A stretch of DNA of 64,000 bases from Fimbriimonadia bacterium (GCA_030427425.1 JAUICQ010000009.1:1-64000), one strand, 5' to 3'. Shown: positions 19,963 to 29,986, numbered from the stretch's first letter. Numbers and translations are program-made. The notes: generated by a model from the letters alone, not told the origin.

Positions 19963-20946
19963 ATGGAAAACACCCGCAAGAAATTTAATACTTGCCAAAA
20001 CACATCCAGAGGAGTTTTTCTCCGAAAAAACTATCCCGCTGTTACTTATATAGCAAAAGGATATCAACACATTGAGAGAGGTAATTATTTAGAAGCAGAG
20101 TTAATTCTAAGAGCTGCTCTAGAGATGTATCCGCATAATGAAGAGCTGAAAATACTAGCAGCCGATTTTAAAAAATCGGTGGAAAAAAATAAGTTAGAAG
20201 TTAAAGATAATAGAACTTTTTCTAATAAATATTTTTTCCCTACAGTAGGGACACTTATAAGTTCCACACTCTTTTTCACGATATGTTCTACGCAATTAAT
20301 TAATAATACTACACTCATTGAACCAAAAAAAAAAACCAAAACTATATTCTATACAGATTCTGAATTTATAAACAGAGACCAGGAATCGGAATATATTTTT
20401 GACAATAATACCAATAACAACCAGGAGGCACTAAAATCTAATGTTGCAGATACAGAAATTCTTCCTATGCCGATTAATATTTCTGAAAACACATTAGATA
20501 CACCCAGTAACGATACGCTTTATGATAAAAAATCACCTGACGCAGAAGAAAAGGATTTAGAGAGAAAACCTAAATCTAACACTTCTTCTGAGATTATAGA
20601 AGTAATACCCTCAGAAGAAAATACAGAGAAGAAAACTTCTCATTCTCTAGATAATATCGATACATTGCTGAATGCTAACGAATATCAGTCGGCATTAGTA
20701 TTGGCAGAAAAATATCTAGAGCAGAGTCCTTTGAATCCAGACTATTTAAGCGCAAAACTCCTACTCATTTGTACGGAATGTGCTTACTTAACTAGTAATT
20801 ACAAAAAGGCACTCGGTTATGCAGCAAAAACATCTAGTATGTTAGATGTCCTGAACAAGGAGAATCAGAGTAATGAAAATTACACTAAAATGCTCGACAA
20901 GTGCAATATGTTAATATTAAAAATAAAAAACGTTCTGGAAGAGTAA
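19963..20946 (+). CDS. TPR-containing single-pass membrane protein
   Basis: A 327-residue protein with a TPR-like helical pair near residues 25-70 (AKGYQHIERGNYLEAELILRA, then a second helix), one membrane segment near residues 92-113 ([22 protein letters not shown]), a long polar, acidic, Asn/Ser/Lys-rich linker (about 115-225), and a C-terminal TPR-like region (LLNANEYQSALVLAEKYLEQ and SNYKKALGYAAKTSSM). GTGGAGGTG upstream (19949-19957) supports the ATG at 19963. It may organise a protein complex at the inner membrane; partner unknown. Confidence 0.7.
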   Translation: MENTRKKFNTCQNTSRGVFLRKNYPAVTYIAKGYQHIERGNYLEAELILRAALEMYPHNEELKILAADFKKSVEKNKLEVKDNRTFSNKYFFPTVGTLISSTLFFTICSTQLINNTTLIEPKKKTKTIFYTDSEFINRDQESEYIFDNNTNNNQEALKSNVADTEILPMPINISENTLDTPSNDTLYDKKSPDAEEKDLERKPKSNTSSEIIEVIPSEENTEKKTSHSLDNIDTLLNANEYQSALVLAEKYLEQSPLNPDYLSAKLLLICTECAYLTSNYKKALGYAAKTSSMLDVLNKENQSNENYTKMLDKCNMLILKIKNVLEE

Positions 20947-20968
20947 AGATTATTTTCTTTCAGAACGT
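20930..20968 (+). terminator. Possible terminator hairpin after the TPR gene
   Basis: ACGTTCTG (20930-20937) pairs with CAGAACGT (20961-20968) and three further inner pairs are possible. The stem encloses the stop codon of the TPR gene. The loop is long, and no T run follows, so this is a weak call. Confidence 0.35.
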
Positions 20969-20993
20969 ATATAATAATATAGTACGCACATAA

Positions 20994-22322
20994 ATGGAAG
21001 AAGGTTCATTATTATATTTTTGGGTAAGTTTGTTGCTTGTAGCAGGTAGTTTTTTTTGCGTTTCTGCAGAATATGGTTTAATTGGTGTTAGAAAAAATAG
21101 GATTGAAGCACTAGCCAGAAAAAAGAATAAATCGGCAATATTACTAAATAGAGCACTAGACGATCTTGGCACATATATAGCAGGAATACAGATAGCTATC
21201 ACTATGATTGGCATCGCTATAGGTGCCATAACAGAACCTTATGTGACGAGTCTCATTAAAAAAATTCTTCCGGATGAATTTAGTCTTACCGTTGGTACTT
21301 TTATATCTGTATTACTTGTAACTTATATATTGGTAATATTTGGAGAACTTGTACCGAAATATATAACTCTTAAACATGCAGAAACAGTAGCGCTTATTCT
21401 TATTAGACCCTTGCATGCTATTATTGTTTTTTTGAAGCCACTTATCTGGTTGGTAAGGCATAGCGGCGGACTGATATTGAAGCCGTTTAAAGTAGATATC
21501 TCAAAATTTGAAAGAGAAACACTCTCCAAAGAGGAGATTGCTATGCTAATAAAATCTGGCAGCAACGAAGGATTATTCGATGAAGAACATGCACAGATGG
21601 TAGCCAGAGCATTGCGACTAGACCGATTAGACGCTGCTGATCTCATGATACACCGATTAGATATCAAGTGGATAGACATTAACACCCCAAAAGAAAAATT
21701 ATTTGAAAAATTAGCCGAAATTCCGCATAGCAGAATCCCTATCTGTGATGGTGATGTAGACAGAACAATTGGCATACTCTATCTACCAGATATAGCAAAA
21801 TATTTTAATAAAAAAGATTTTCAACTGAAAAACATCCTCCATCCAGTAGTAATCATCCCTGAAAACTTATCTTTCAGCAAGCTGCTTACAAGAATGAGAG
21901 AGATGAAGTCACAAATCCTCGTAGTTGTAGACGAATACGGTGGAACCAGTGGCATGATAACACTCGAAGACGTTATTGAAGAGGTGTTTGGTGAATTTCA
22001 AGATGCATTAGAAAGTGAACGACCCACGCTAGAGCAGGTATCCGAGAATAGAATCTCTGCCAGAGCCGAAGTGCGATATGACGAACTTCTAGACTTTATT
22101 GGGATAGAAGACGAGTACGCTAGCACAGATACTCTAGCAACTATCATCATGGAACAATTAAGACACATCCCCATTGCTGGCGATTCTGTACGCACCAGCA
22201 TAGGAGTACTCTGCGTAGAAAACATGGCACGAACCAGAATTACAAGAGTATCTATCATGCTAAATAAAGATATCGTTACTCAAAGTAATCATAATAAAAG
22301 CAAGAAGAAAAAGAAATCTTAA
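20994..22322 (+). CDS. HlyC/CorC-family (CNNM-type) transporter protein
   Basis: A 442-residue membrane protein of the COG1253 type. The N-terminal DUF21/CNNM domain has about four hydrophobic segments (SLLLVAGSFFCVSAEYGLIG; AIGAITEPYVTSLIKKIL; FISVLLVTYILVIFGELVPKY; PLHAIIVFLKPLIWLV). Then a pair of CBS domains (about residues 205-330, with ILVVVDEYGGTSGMITLEDVIEEVFGE in two parts) and a C-terminal CorC/HlyC domain (about 345-430). Such proteins act in Mg2+/cation efflux or membrane integrity; the rickettsial homologue is called TlyC. Its poly-Lys end is unusual but common in AT-rich genomes. It starts 47 bp after the TPR gene and may be co-transcribed. Confidence 0.9.
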   Translation: MEEGSLLYFWVSLLLVAGSFFCVSAEYGLIGVRKNRIEALARKKNKSAILLNRALDDLGTYIAGIQIAITMIGIAIGAITEPYVTSLIKKILPDEFSLTVGTFISVLLVTYILVIFGELVPKYITLKHAETVALILIRPLHAIIVFLKPLIWLVRHSGGLILKPFKVDISKFERETLSKEEIAMLIKSGSNEGLFDEEHAQMVARALRLDRLDAADLMIHRLDIKWIDINTPKEKLFEKLAEIPHSRIPICDGDVDRTIGILYLPDIAKYFNKKDFQLKNILHPVVIIPENLSFSKLLTRMREMKSQILVVVDEYGGTSGMITLEDVIEEVFGEFQDALESERPTLEQVSENRISARAEVRYDELLDFIGIEDEYASTDTLATIIMEQLRHIPIAGDSVRTSIGVLCVENMARTRITRVSIMLNKDIVTQSNHNKSKKKKKS

Positions 22323-22420
22323 TGGTTAACCCTGTAACAATCGCTTTTTCATCACATCTCCGCCATCGCAACAAACTTGCATCATAAGTCGCGAGTAAGG
22401 TACTATAAATATACACTATC

Positions 22421-23563
22421 ATGAACAACATATTGAAAACAAGCATTAACACTGCCGTTCTATTCATCATTAATACTACAGCAGTATTTAGTGCAGAAGA
22501 TAACATAAACTATTCCCTTCTACAAAAAGAAGAGCTACACGGTTCATCAAAAAAAAATATCGATATTATTTTAGAAAGCGATGCGGCATTCTATGTAATA
22601 GCGGGACTTAAACCTACATCGAGTCATGTACAGCATATGATTCGTTGGATAAATAATTCAAAGTATCCCCAAGACATCCGTACAAAGCTCGAAGAGCAGA
22701 TGCAAAATAACGAACACCATTCACGTATTAATTGCTCTAGTTTAGACTTTTTGGATATAAGATACCCTTCCTCTCTTTTAGATCAGCAATCCGTTATATG
22801 CCTAGACTGTAAAAAGTATGTATATATCTCTCTCGTAGAATACAATCATCTTAAAAACAGCATGCCTCCTGCTTTTAGTGACATTTTAGGGGAATTTGAA
22901 TATATTCAGGCATGTAAGATAAAAGGTCACTCCTATGCTACACCAATGTCTTGTTCCATGAATATGTACAATCAGGATGCTATAGAAAGAGTTGATGAAG
23001 AGATTATGAAAGAATCTTTTCAGCTATTAAAAGAAAAATTTGAATCAGAATATCCTGGGAAATTTCGCACAATCGCTACAGGAATGTACTACGGCTACCC
23101 CTTAATTGGATGTATTCAATTCGCTCAGCATCAATCCAAACTAGTTACGTGCATCTTGTTAGATAATATACATACAGGATTATCTGCTCCATATAGTTTC
23201 AGGATACAAGCAAAAAAAGATATTTGTGAAAGCATTGATATTCCTTACACTGTGCGTATTCAGGATAATTCCAAATTCTTTATTAGTCCCGAAGATCAAA
23301 ATAAAATTGCTGAACATTTAATAGTAGATGAAACATTTACAGACCTCATAATAAAGCAGACTATCTTCAATAACTACTTTCAAACATTGATGCCTATTAT
23401 TAAAGAAAAGCATTTAGACAATAAAGAAAGAAGAGAATTATTAACGCTTCTAATGAAGGATATAGAATCATTTCCAGGAAAAAACTTTTCTGAAAAAGCA
23501 TGGAATGCTGCTGTTTCTAATGTTACTGATAGAATGGAAGGGAGAATACGCTTAAGTTCATAA
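22421..23563 (+). CDS. Exported protein of unknown function
   Basis: A 380-residue protein with a signal peptide (NTAVLFIINTTAVFSAEDN, cleavage probably after FSA). The mature part is soluble-looking, mixed alpha/beta, with several Cys (C101 CLDCKKYVYI; MSCSMNMY; IGCIQFAQH) and a helical Lys/Glu-rich C-terminus. I recognise no family. It ends inside a 42-bp perfect palindrome that probably terminates transcription. Probably periplasmic or secreted. Confidence 0.65.
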   Translation: MNNILKTSINTAVLFIINTTAVFSAEDNINYSLLQKEELHGSSKKNIDIILESDAAFYVIAGLKPTSSHVQHMIRWINNSKYPQDIRTKLEEQMQNNEHHSRINCSSLDFLDIRYPSSLLDQQSVICLDCKKYVYISLVEYNHLKNSMPPAFSDILGEFEYIQACKIKGHSYATPMSCSMNMYNQDAIERVDEEIMKESFQLLKEKFESEYPGKFRTIATGMYYGYPLIGCIQFAQHQSKLVTCILLDNIHTGLSAPYSFRIQAKKDICESIDIPYTVRIQDNSKFFISPEDQNKIAEHLIVDETFTDLIIKQTIFNNYFQTLMPIIKEKHLDNKERRELLTLLMKDIESFPGKNFSEKAWNAAVSNVTDRMEGRIRLSS

Positions 23564-23602
23564 ATAACTGAGGGCATCTTTAAAGATGCCCTCAGTTATT
23601 TA
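23561..23602. terminator. Perfect 42-bp palindromic bidirectional terminator
   Basis: The arms 23561-23581 and 23582-23602 are exact reverse complements (21 bp, centre TTTAAA). It starts with the TAA stop of the upstream plus-strand gene and lies 20 bp before the stop of the convergent acyltransferase gene. Confidence 0.85.
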
Positions 23603-23621
23603 TGAATAAGAATTCAACTAC

Positions 23622-24314
23622 TTACTTCATTAGTTCTTTTTCTCTTTCTCTTCTATCATACATAAATCTAGCAGGAACACCCGCTACAACAGCATATTCA
23701 GGAACATCCTTAGTAACAACGGCTCCAGCACCAACAATACTATGTCGACCTATCCTTACACCTGGCAATACTACAGTCCCTGTTCCTATATCAGCTCCTT
23801 CTTCTACTACGATACTCTTAATAAGAAGATCGGTCTCGATTATCTTTACATCTACCGGTATACCAGTATGGACAGAACCCAACATTTTCACTCCCGGGCC
23901 GATTCCAGCATAATCTTCTATCGTTAAATCTCGAGCATCAAAAAAGCAGTGCGGACCCACCCAAACTTTTTTTCCAATCCTAAACCTTCCATCATACCGT
24001 CCCTGAATAGTTACATTGGCTCCCAAAAATACTCCATCTCCAATACGGAATGTCTCAGGGTGAAGAAAATTGAATCCGGTAGAAACATTTAGTCCATTAC
24101 CACAATCTAATGCTAGTGCTTTGATTAATACTCTCCGCATCATCTTGTCCATGAAACCATCACCGTGCATATATTTCCCGTACATTTCAATAAGAGAACT
24201 TGGTGAATACTGATTTCTTAGTTCTGCAGCTAATCCATTCTGATAACTTGCATCAATTGGAACTTCTTGCTTTCCGTGAAAAGCTTTTACTACTCTTGTT
24301 TCCATCTCTATCAT
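23622..24314 (-). CDS. Left-handed beta-helix acyl/acetyltransferase
   Basis: A 230-residue hexapeptide-repeat (LbetaH) acyltransferase, probably acetyl-CoA dependent, of the WbbJ/maltose acetyltransferase type. Imperfect hexapeptides such as [30 protein letters not shown], and [20 protein letters not shown] fill residues about 85-215, and the conserved end [24 protein letters not shown] is present. Its ATG overlaps the stop of the upstream aminotransferase (ATGA), so they are translationally coupled. It is the last of three genes of an amino-sugar cassette; it may acetylate the sugar or a glycan. Confidence 0.85.
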   Translation of the reverse strand: MIEMETRVVKAFHGKQEVPIDASYQNGLAAELRNQYSPSSLIEMYGKYMHGDGFMDKMMRRVLIKALALDCGNGLNVSTGFNFLHPETFRIGDGVFLGANVTIQGRYDGRFRIGKKVWVGPHCFFDARDLTIEDYAGIGPGVKMLGSVHTGIPVDVKIIETDLLIKSIVVEEGADIGTGTVVLPGVRIGRHSIVGAGAVVTKDVPEYAVVAGVPARFMYDRREREKELMK

Positions 24315-25456
24315 ACTGTTATACTCTCCTGTGCATGGAGGTTATTAAATTCATTTTTGTTGACAATTTCATTAATTGATTCAATAGTATAATTTATCTG
24401 ATTATCGTTTAAATACGGGCAGATAGGCAATGAGAGTATCTCACCACAGACCCTCTCCGTAACGGGTAAATCACCAACTTTATATCCTAAAAAGTGATAG
24501 CATTTTTGCAGGTGCGCTGGAATGGGGTAATGGATTCCGGTCGCGATCCCTTTCTCTGTTAATTTTTTCTGTAATAAATCCCTATTGCTTATTCGAACAT
24601 TATATACATGATACGCATGAGTGCTCTGAGGGTTAAGTTTTGGAATCACGACCATATTCTTATCCAACTGTGAATTGTACATTTCTGCAATCTCTTTTCT
24701 ACGTGAATCCCACTTCGATAAGCTTCTTAATTTAACATCTAAAAAAGCTCCCTGTATGGCATCCATCCGGTAGTTGTAGCCTACTAAATCGTGATAATAC
24801 TTCTTCTCCGCACCCCAATCGCGGAGCTTCCTAACTTTTGCAGCCAATGAGGAATCATCAGTCACCACCATGCCCGCTTCTCCACAGGCCCCTAAATTTT
24901 TACCCGGATAAAAACTGTAACACCCTAGAGTTCCGATACTACCAACTTTCTTCCCGTTGTAAAGGGTTCCATGAGCCTGAGCTGCATCTTCTATAACAGG
25001 GATGCCATATTTATTAGCAATGGACATAATGGCATCCATTTCAGCCGCCATCCCGTATAGATGGACTGGTATAATCGCTTTTGTTCTCGGAGTTATTTTT
25101 TCTTCTATTTTGCGAACATCAATCGTATAGTAATCTGGATGAATATCTACTAGTACCGGAGTCGCCCCGGTGTATTGGATACTACTTACGGTAGCAATAA
25201 AAGTATGGGAAACAGTAATCACTTCATCCCCAGGCCCTATCCCTAACGCTAAAAGAGCGAGATGGAGTGCGCTGGTACCACTGTTTACACCAATCGCATA
25301 TTCTGTGCCCGATACTTCTGTAAAATTCTTCTCAAACTTTTCTACTTCTTTGCCTAGTACATAACAACCACTACTTAACACCCTTTCCGCAGCGGCTAAC
25401 ATAGCTATTTTATTCTCATTGTACTGTGCCTGAACATTTAAAAATGGAACCTTCAA
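24311..25456 (-). CDS. DegT/DnrJ/EryC1/StrS-family sugar aminotransferase
   Basis: A 381-residue PLP-dependent aminotransferase that transfers an amino group to a nucleotide-linked keto sugar. Landmarks: [21 protein letters not shown] (residues 56-76), [32 protein letters not shown] (D157), and the PLP lysine K186 in [15 protein letters not shown]; the C-terminal [16 protein letters not shown] is typical of the 3-amino-sugar subgroup (QdtB/WlbC-like). It lies between two hexapeptide acyltransferases, overlapping the downstream one by 4 bp and 11 bp from the upstream one. The sugar cannot be determined because the oxidase/isomerase step is not encoded here. Confidence 0.93.
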   Translation of the reverse strand: MKVPFLNVQAQYNENKIAMLAAAERVLSSGCYVLGKEVEKFEKNFTEVSGTEYAIGVNSGTSALHLALLALGIGPGDEVITVSHTFIATVSSIQYTGATPVLVDIHPDYYTIDVRKIEEKITPRTKAIIPVHLYGMAAEMDAIMSIANKYGIPVIEDAAQAHGTLYNGKKVGSIGTLGCYSFYPGKNLGACGEAGMVVTDDSSLAAKVRKLRDWGAEKKYYHDLVGYNYRMDAIQGAFLDVKLRSLSKWDSRRKEIAEMYNSQLDKNMVVIPKLNPQSTHAYHVYNVRISNRDLLQKKLTEKGIATGIHYPIPAHLQKCYHFLGYKVGDLPVTERVCGEILSLPICPYLNDNQINYTIESINEIVNKNEFNNLHAQESITV

Positions 25457-25467
25457 AACCTACTCCC

Positions 25468-25968
25468 TTATACCGATGTATTCAGCTCTCTGGACACACG
25501 TTCCCTCATGTCGCCAGATACTCTACCAGGTACTCCTTTTACAATGGCGTAATCGGGAACATCTTTTGTTACTACAGACCCCGCACCAATCATAGCTCCC
25601 TTACCGATTGTTATCCCACACATAATAACCGATCCACTTCCGATTGTAGCCGCCTCTTTCACTAGGGTAGTCTCTAAACTCCAGTCCGATCCCTCTAATA
25701 ATTTATCGCCATCCGATGATGCAGGATACCTATCGTTAATAAACATCACTCCATGACCCACGAACACTCCCTTTTCAAGGGTCACACCCTCACAAATAAA
25801 TGAATGCGACTGGATTTTACAGAGCTCACCAATATCCGCTCCACTCTGAATTTCTACAAAAGCACCAATCTTCGTGTTACTTCCTATTCTGCACCCGTAA
25901 ATGTTAACTAAAGAGGGCTGGAATATCGTAACATTCTCACCTAGTACTACATCGTCTTTAACTGCCAT
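25468..25968 (-). CDS. WlbB/QdtC-like sugar N-acetyltransferase
   Basis: A hexapeptide-repeat acetyltransferase of 166 residues from the preferred start at 25968 (MAVKDDVVLGENV; an AAGGGG lies upstream). A longer frame to 26007 adds 13 residues with no supporting site. The segment NIYGCRIGSNTKIGAFVEIQ, then KIQSHSFICEGVTLEKGVFV and GHGVMFINDRYPA, is characteristic of enzymes acetylating the 3-amino group of UDP-GlcNAc3NA or dTDP-Qui3N, where His/Asn residues of the latter motif line the active site. It is the first gene of the cassette and should use the product of the neighbouring aminotransferase. Confidence 0.85.
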   Translation of the reverse strand: MAVKDDVVLGENVTIFQPSLVNIYGCRIGSNTKIGAFVEIQSGADIGELCKIQSHSFICEGVTLEKGVFVGHGVMFINDRYPASSDGDKLLEGSDWSLETTLVKEAATIGSGSVIMCGITIGKGAMIGAGSVVTKDVPDYAIVKGVPGRVSGDMRERVSRELNTSV

Positions 25969-26169
25969 CTTCCAAAATCCCCTTAGTAATATATAACTTA
26001 CTATCATTATATCTATACTTAACTGAGATCCGTATACTAGGAGTAAAATTTACAGGAGAAATATTTATGTAAGACTTTTTTTAATATATAAACTACTTCA
26101 AGGAGTAAAGAATTCATATTCCTTAGACAATTAACATAATCTATTGAATTTTCTTTCATAATAAAGAAG

Positions 26170-27417
26170 ATGGGAGATTATCGAGAATCATCTAGTAACA
26201 GTAGTACATGGAAATTACTTGTATGGATCGCAGCATTTGCTAGCATGGTCTATTTTTTATATGCTGTGCGCGGAATATTATTTCCCTTTATTTTAGCGAT
26301 TGTAATTAGTCTCATTCTCGACCCCAATGTAGAGAAAATTTTTAAAAAAGGGATTCCTAGAGCAGTAGCGGTTGCGATTGTATTCTTCTCTTTCTTTGGA
26401 GGCATCACCTTTCTAGGATTCAAACTATCTCCCATGATAGCCTCCCAATTTGCAGAACTAAATATTGCCGTTCAGGACCAAGTAACGAACTTCTCCGACA
26501 TGAATGAGTTTGTAGATAGTTTTAACTTATCTAACACCAATCCACCCGAAGTTAATAGCCCAGCTTACTATATAGATAATTTTTTAGAACACAACCATAG
26601 CCTACTTCGAAAGATGGGGGTTCCTACCAACCGTATAGATCTAGTTAAAAAGTATATTCAACCACAGAGAGAGTCTATCGCCACCATATTAGACACGCTC
26701 TTCAATGATATATTTAGCATGTTAAAATCAATCGTCGGTCAGCTAGTTATGTTATTTTTTGTCCCGATTCTTGTATATCTAATGCTTAGCAATATGGCAC
26801 TATTCCGCATTAAAAGTGTCCACTGGATACCCGTATCTATAAGAAATGAATTTATATCGGTTGTAACAGAGATTGCCAGAGTTATTACAAGTTATGTTCA
26901 TGGTATAACTCTACTATTTTTAATGTACTCTACCATGGCAGCTATCGTGCTTACATTATTAGAAGTACCCTATTCATTCTTATTAGCTATTATTGCCGGA
27001 TTTCTTTATCTAATTCCCTACATAGGATCCTGGATTAGCACAAGCCTTATCGTGCTTGTTACAGGACTCTCCGAAAGGCATGGTAACGCCTTTTACACGC
27101 TACACTCCAGCTGGGAATTTGCCCTAGTTTCAGCCGGAATTTTTGTTGTAGTAGCCATTGTATTCGACCAGATATTCTTCCCAACCATCTTAGGGAAATC
27201 GGTTGGTTTGCACCCCATCATCAGTCTGTTTGTTGTATTCAGTGCAGGATATTTACTAGGAATTGTTGGCATGATCTTTGCATTCCCCGTAGCAGGAGCT
27301 ATAAAGATAATCCTTGAGAAATTAGTCTCCATTACAGCAAGTGAAAAAGCTGCCATGCAGAATCTTCCCGTAGTACCTAGCAGACATAGGTCGCTGCGAA
27401 AAATACGACTCAATTAA
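26170..27417 (+). CDS. AI-2E family (PerM/TqsA-type) membrane permease
   Basis: A 415-residue polytopic membrane protein of the AI-2E transporter superfamily (formerly UPF0118). Pattern: an N-terminal pair of membrane segments (LLVWIAAFASMVYFLYAVRG and ILFPFILAIVISLILDP), a soluble helical insert (about residues 85-185), then FFVPILVYLMLSN, and the diagnostic ALVSAGIFVVVAIVFDQIFF / ILGKSVGLHPIISLFVVFSAG / LLGIVGMIFAFPVAGAIKII run near the C-terminus. Members export signalling molecules or exchange ions; the substrate here is unknown. It is a single-gene unit, followed by the repeat-rich gap. Confidence 0.92.
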   Translation: MGDYRESSSNSSTWKLLVWIAAFASMVYFLYAVRGILFPFILAIVISLILDPNVEKIFKKGIPRAVAVAIVFFSFFGGITFLGFKLSPMIASQFAELNIAVQDQVTNFSDMNEFVDSFNLSNTNPPEVNSPAYYIDNFLEHNHSLLRKMGVPTNRIDLVKKYIQPQRESIATILDTLFNDIFSMLKSIVGQLVMLFFVPILVYLMLSNMALFRIKSVHWIPVSIRNEFISVVTEIARVITSYVHGITLLFLMYSTMAAIVLTLLEVPYSFLLAIIAGFLYLIPYIGSWISTSLIVLVTGLSERHGNAFYTLHSSWEFALVSAGIFVVVAIVFDQIFFPTILGKSVGLHPIISLFVVFSAGYLLGIVGMIFAFPVAGAIKIILEKLVSITASEKAAMQNLPVVPSRHRSLRKIRLN

Positions 27418-27420
27418 TCG

Positions 27421-27830
27421 GACTAAAGCCCCTGCGAAGATCACGTAGTGAGGAGATGAGTAAAATAGCTTTAGCCCCACATCCAATCTGTCGCCCCGAA
27501 AAACTTATATATTTCGGGGTCCATGACCTTTTTTGAAAGCCCTTCAAAATATAAAAACGGCCGTCTTCCCGGCATCTTTAAAACGCCGGGAAGACGGTGG
27601 TAGTTAAGAGAGTCTTGTTAGTTTTTGAACCCGCATTTAGTGATTTTCTTTTAAATGTGGATCCCCTTCGAGGATGACAAAATAGTGGGGAGTAGAGTAA
27701 TAGATTTAGCGCCACCTCTCACGTATTTAAAAGTTACACCTAGTTAGCCTATTAATATACAGCATTTACATATTATTTTCTTCCCCACTATTTTGTCATC
27801 CTCGAAGGGGATCCAGAGACATGTCAATTA
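27421..27830. repeat. Dispersed intergenic repeat block (copies 2 and 3)
   Basis: The 533-bp gap between the permease and pdhA is filled by repeats. 27424-27535 matches the second half of the block at about 1340-1430 (AGATGAGTAA, TTTAGCCCCA, GTCGCCCCGA, GGGGTCCATGACCTT). 27617-27720 matches its first half, including GGATCCCCTTCGAGGATGAC. A 32-bp perfect inverted repeat links 27659-27690 with 27783-27814. A strong GC-rich hairpin (CCGTCTTCCCGGC ... GCCGGGAAGACGG, about 27562-27596) lies between the blocks and could terminate the permease transcript. No gene is seen in the gap. Confidence 0.8.
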
Positions 27831-27950
27831 TTTCCTTCCTCATTTTGCTAGAACAGTAAATACTCCAAAACCGTCTCAGAAAATATATCCTATTCTTAAT
27901 CAGGATACAAGATTCTTGACGTTAACATGGAATAATCTACTTATAACACC

Positions 27951-28970
27951 ATGAACAATGTACCTATCGATGTAAGCAATTTAGAAGATAACGATACACT
28001 GCTAAACTTATACAAGCAGATGGTATATGCCAGAATATACGAGGAGAAGTGTAACCAGATATACCGATCTGGTAAAGCTGGCGGATACTTGCATGTATAC
28101 ATCGGTATGGAGGCACTCTCATCTGGTTGGATGAACTGCTTAAATGTGGGTCACGATTATGTTATAACAGCCTACCGCGATCATGCTCATGCCTTAGCAT
28201 TAGGTAGCGATCCTGTTGCGATTTTTGCAGAGATAATGGGTCGATCGGGCGGATTAAGTAGAGGAAAAGGTGGATCGATGCACTTGTACGATCCTGAAAA
28301 AGGTCTGTATGGTGGATGGGGAATTGTTGGTGGAAACGTTCCTCTGGGAGCCGGACTCGCACTTGGAGCAAAATATAAAGGAGAAGATAGTGTTGTACTA
28401 AACTTCATGGGTGATGGTGCTGCTAATGCCGGCGTAGTATACGAATCGTTAAACATGGCTAAACTCTGGAATCTTCCCTGTATATTTATTATTGAAAACA
28501 ATGAATTCGCCATGGGAACCCGACTGGAATACCACGCATCCGATACCGAGCTCTACAAAAGAGGATATCCGTTCGGAATGAAACATGAACGCATCGATGG
28601 TATGGACGTCCTAAACGTCATCAAGCAAGCTAAAAGAATTATTGCGGACGTTAGAGAGAATCCTCAGCCTTACCTAATAGAGATGATGTGCTACCGATAC
28701 GCGGGTCATGGAGCGGCCGATAACGATCAGGCTCTATATAGAACTAAAGAAGAATTAGAAGAAGCAAAACTGAAAGATCCCGTTAGAAAATTAGAAAAAC
28801 TCCTCGTAGATAAAAAAGTGTTAAACGATGAACTAATCGAGAGTATTACTGAAGAGTATGAAGAGTTAGTGGAAGATCAGTACCAAGAAGCCGATTCATC
28901 TCCATTCCCAGAATTACATGAAGTTTATGACAACGTATATACCGATATAACTGTTGAGAGGGGACACTAA
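27951..28970 (+). CDS. pdhA: Pyruvate dehydrogenase E1 component, alpha subunit
   Basis: With PdhB it decarboxylates pyruvate and passes the acetyl group to lipoyl-E2, feeding acetyl-CoA into the TCA cycle. The 339-residue length fits. The thiamine-diphosphate motif runs from GDG (154-156, in NFMGDGAANAGVVYES) to NN (183-184, in IENNEFAMGT). GGSMHLYDPEKGLYGGWGIV and YRYAGHGAADNDQALYRTKEE (the phosphorylation-loop region in mitochondrial relatives) are present. pdhB follows after 5 bp; E2 and E3 are not in the window. Confidence 0.97.
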   Translation: MNNVPIDVSNLEDNDTLLNLYKQMVYARIYEEKCNQIYRSGKAGGYLHVYIGMEALSSGWMNCLNVGHDYVITAYRDHAHALALGSDPVAIFAEIMGRSGGLSRGKGGSMHLYDPEKGLYGGWGIVGGNVPLGAGLALGAKYKGEDSVVLNFMGDGAANAGVVYESLNMAKLWNLPCIFIIENNEFAMGTRLEYHASDTELYKRGYPFGMKHERIDGMDVLNVIKQAKRIIADVRENPQPYLIEMMCYRYAGHGAADNDQALYRTKEELEEAKLKDPVRKLEKLLVDKKVLNDELIESITEEYEELVEDQYQEADSSPFPELHEVYDNVYTDITVERGH

Positions 28971-28975
28971 AGATC

Positions 28976-29950
28976 ATGGCAGAAATAACATACAGAGATG
29001 GAATACGTAACGCCCTCATAGAAGAGATGGACAGAGATAATAACGTACTTCTCATGGGTGAAGATATCGGTAGATATCAGGGCACATTCCGTGTTACTCA
29101 AGGACTTTTCGAAAAGTATGGCGGAAAGCGAGTAATGGACACCCCGATTGTAGAGCCTGGATTCACCGGAATCGCGATTGGAGCAGCTATGACCGGCTTA
29201 AGACCAGTGGTAGAAATGATGACCATGTCCTTCTCCATCCTAGCGTTCGACCAGATATTTAATCATGCCGCCAAAATTCATTATATGACCAACGGAATGC
29301 TAAAAGTTCCAATGGTGATAAGGGGTCCGTCTGGTGCTGCTAACCAGTTAAGTGCGCAGCATAGTCAATCGGTAGAAGCATGGTATGCTCATGTTCCCGG
29401 ATTAAAAGTCGTAGCGCCTTACACTCCTGCTGATGCTAAAGGGATGCTAAAAGAAGCAATCCGTGACGACAACCCGGTTATATTCCTCGAACACCCTACA
29501 CTCTATGCTACGAAAGGAGAAGTATCCGATGATGCAGAGAGCACCGTTCCTTTTGGAAAAGCCAATGTGCTACGAGAAGGAACCGATCTTACATTTATAG
29601 CTTATAGCAAGATGGTTCACGTCTGTTTAGAGGCAGCAAAAAAATTAGAAGAACAGAATATCTCAGCCGAAGTGATTGATGTGCGCAGCTTACTTCCTTT
29701 AGATATGGAGACAATTTCCAATTCTGTGAAGAAGACTAATCGGGCCGTAGTTGTCTATGAAGGATGGAGAAATGGCGGATTCGGTGCCGAAATCGCATCC
29801 AGAATAAGTGATGAGTGCTTCGATTACCTGGACGCACCAGTCAAGAGGGTCGGCGGATTGAACGTTCCGATGCCTTACGCTAGATGCTTAGAGTTAGAGT
29901 GTATTCCTGATGTAGAAAACGTACTTGAAAGACTGAAAGACATCTTATAG
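28976..29950 (+). CDS. pdhB: Pyruvate dehydrogenase E1 component, beta subunit
   Basis: The beta subunit completes the E1 heterotetramer active site. At 324 residues it is the short form, without the N-terminal lipoyl domain fused in many free-living alphaproteobacteria. Recognisable segments are MGEDIGRYQGTFRVTQGL, DTPIVEPGFTGIAIGAAMTG, RGPSGAANQLSAQHSQSVEA, and VDVRSLLPLDMETI-like (VIDVRSLLPLDMETISNSV). GAGGGGAC at 28959-28966 precedes the ATG. It is co-transcribed with pdhA and convergent with uvrB. Confidence 0.97.
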   Translation: MAEITYRDGIRNALIEEMDRDNNVLLMGEDIGRYQGTFRVTQGLFEKYGGKRVMDTPIVEPGFTGIAIGAAMTGLRPVVEMMTMSFSILAFDQIFNHAAKIHYMTNGMLKVPMVIRGPSGAANQLSAQHSQSVEAWYAHVPGLKVVAPYTPADAKGMLKEAIRDDNPVIFLEHPTLYATKGEVSDDAESTVPFGKANVLREGTDLTFIAYSKMVHVCLEAAKKLEEQNISAEVIDVRSLLPLDMETISNSVKKTNRAVVVYEGWRNGGFGAEIASRISDECFDYLDAPVKRVGGLNVPMPYARCLELECIPDVENVLERLKDIL

Positions 29951-29986
29951 GCACTAAGGATTAGAGCTGAGAAGTTGTTTTAATCC

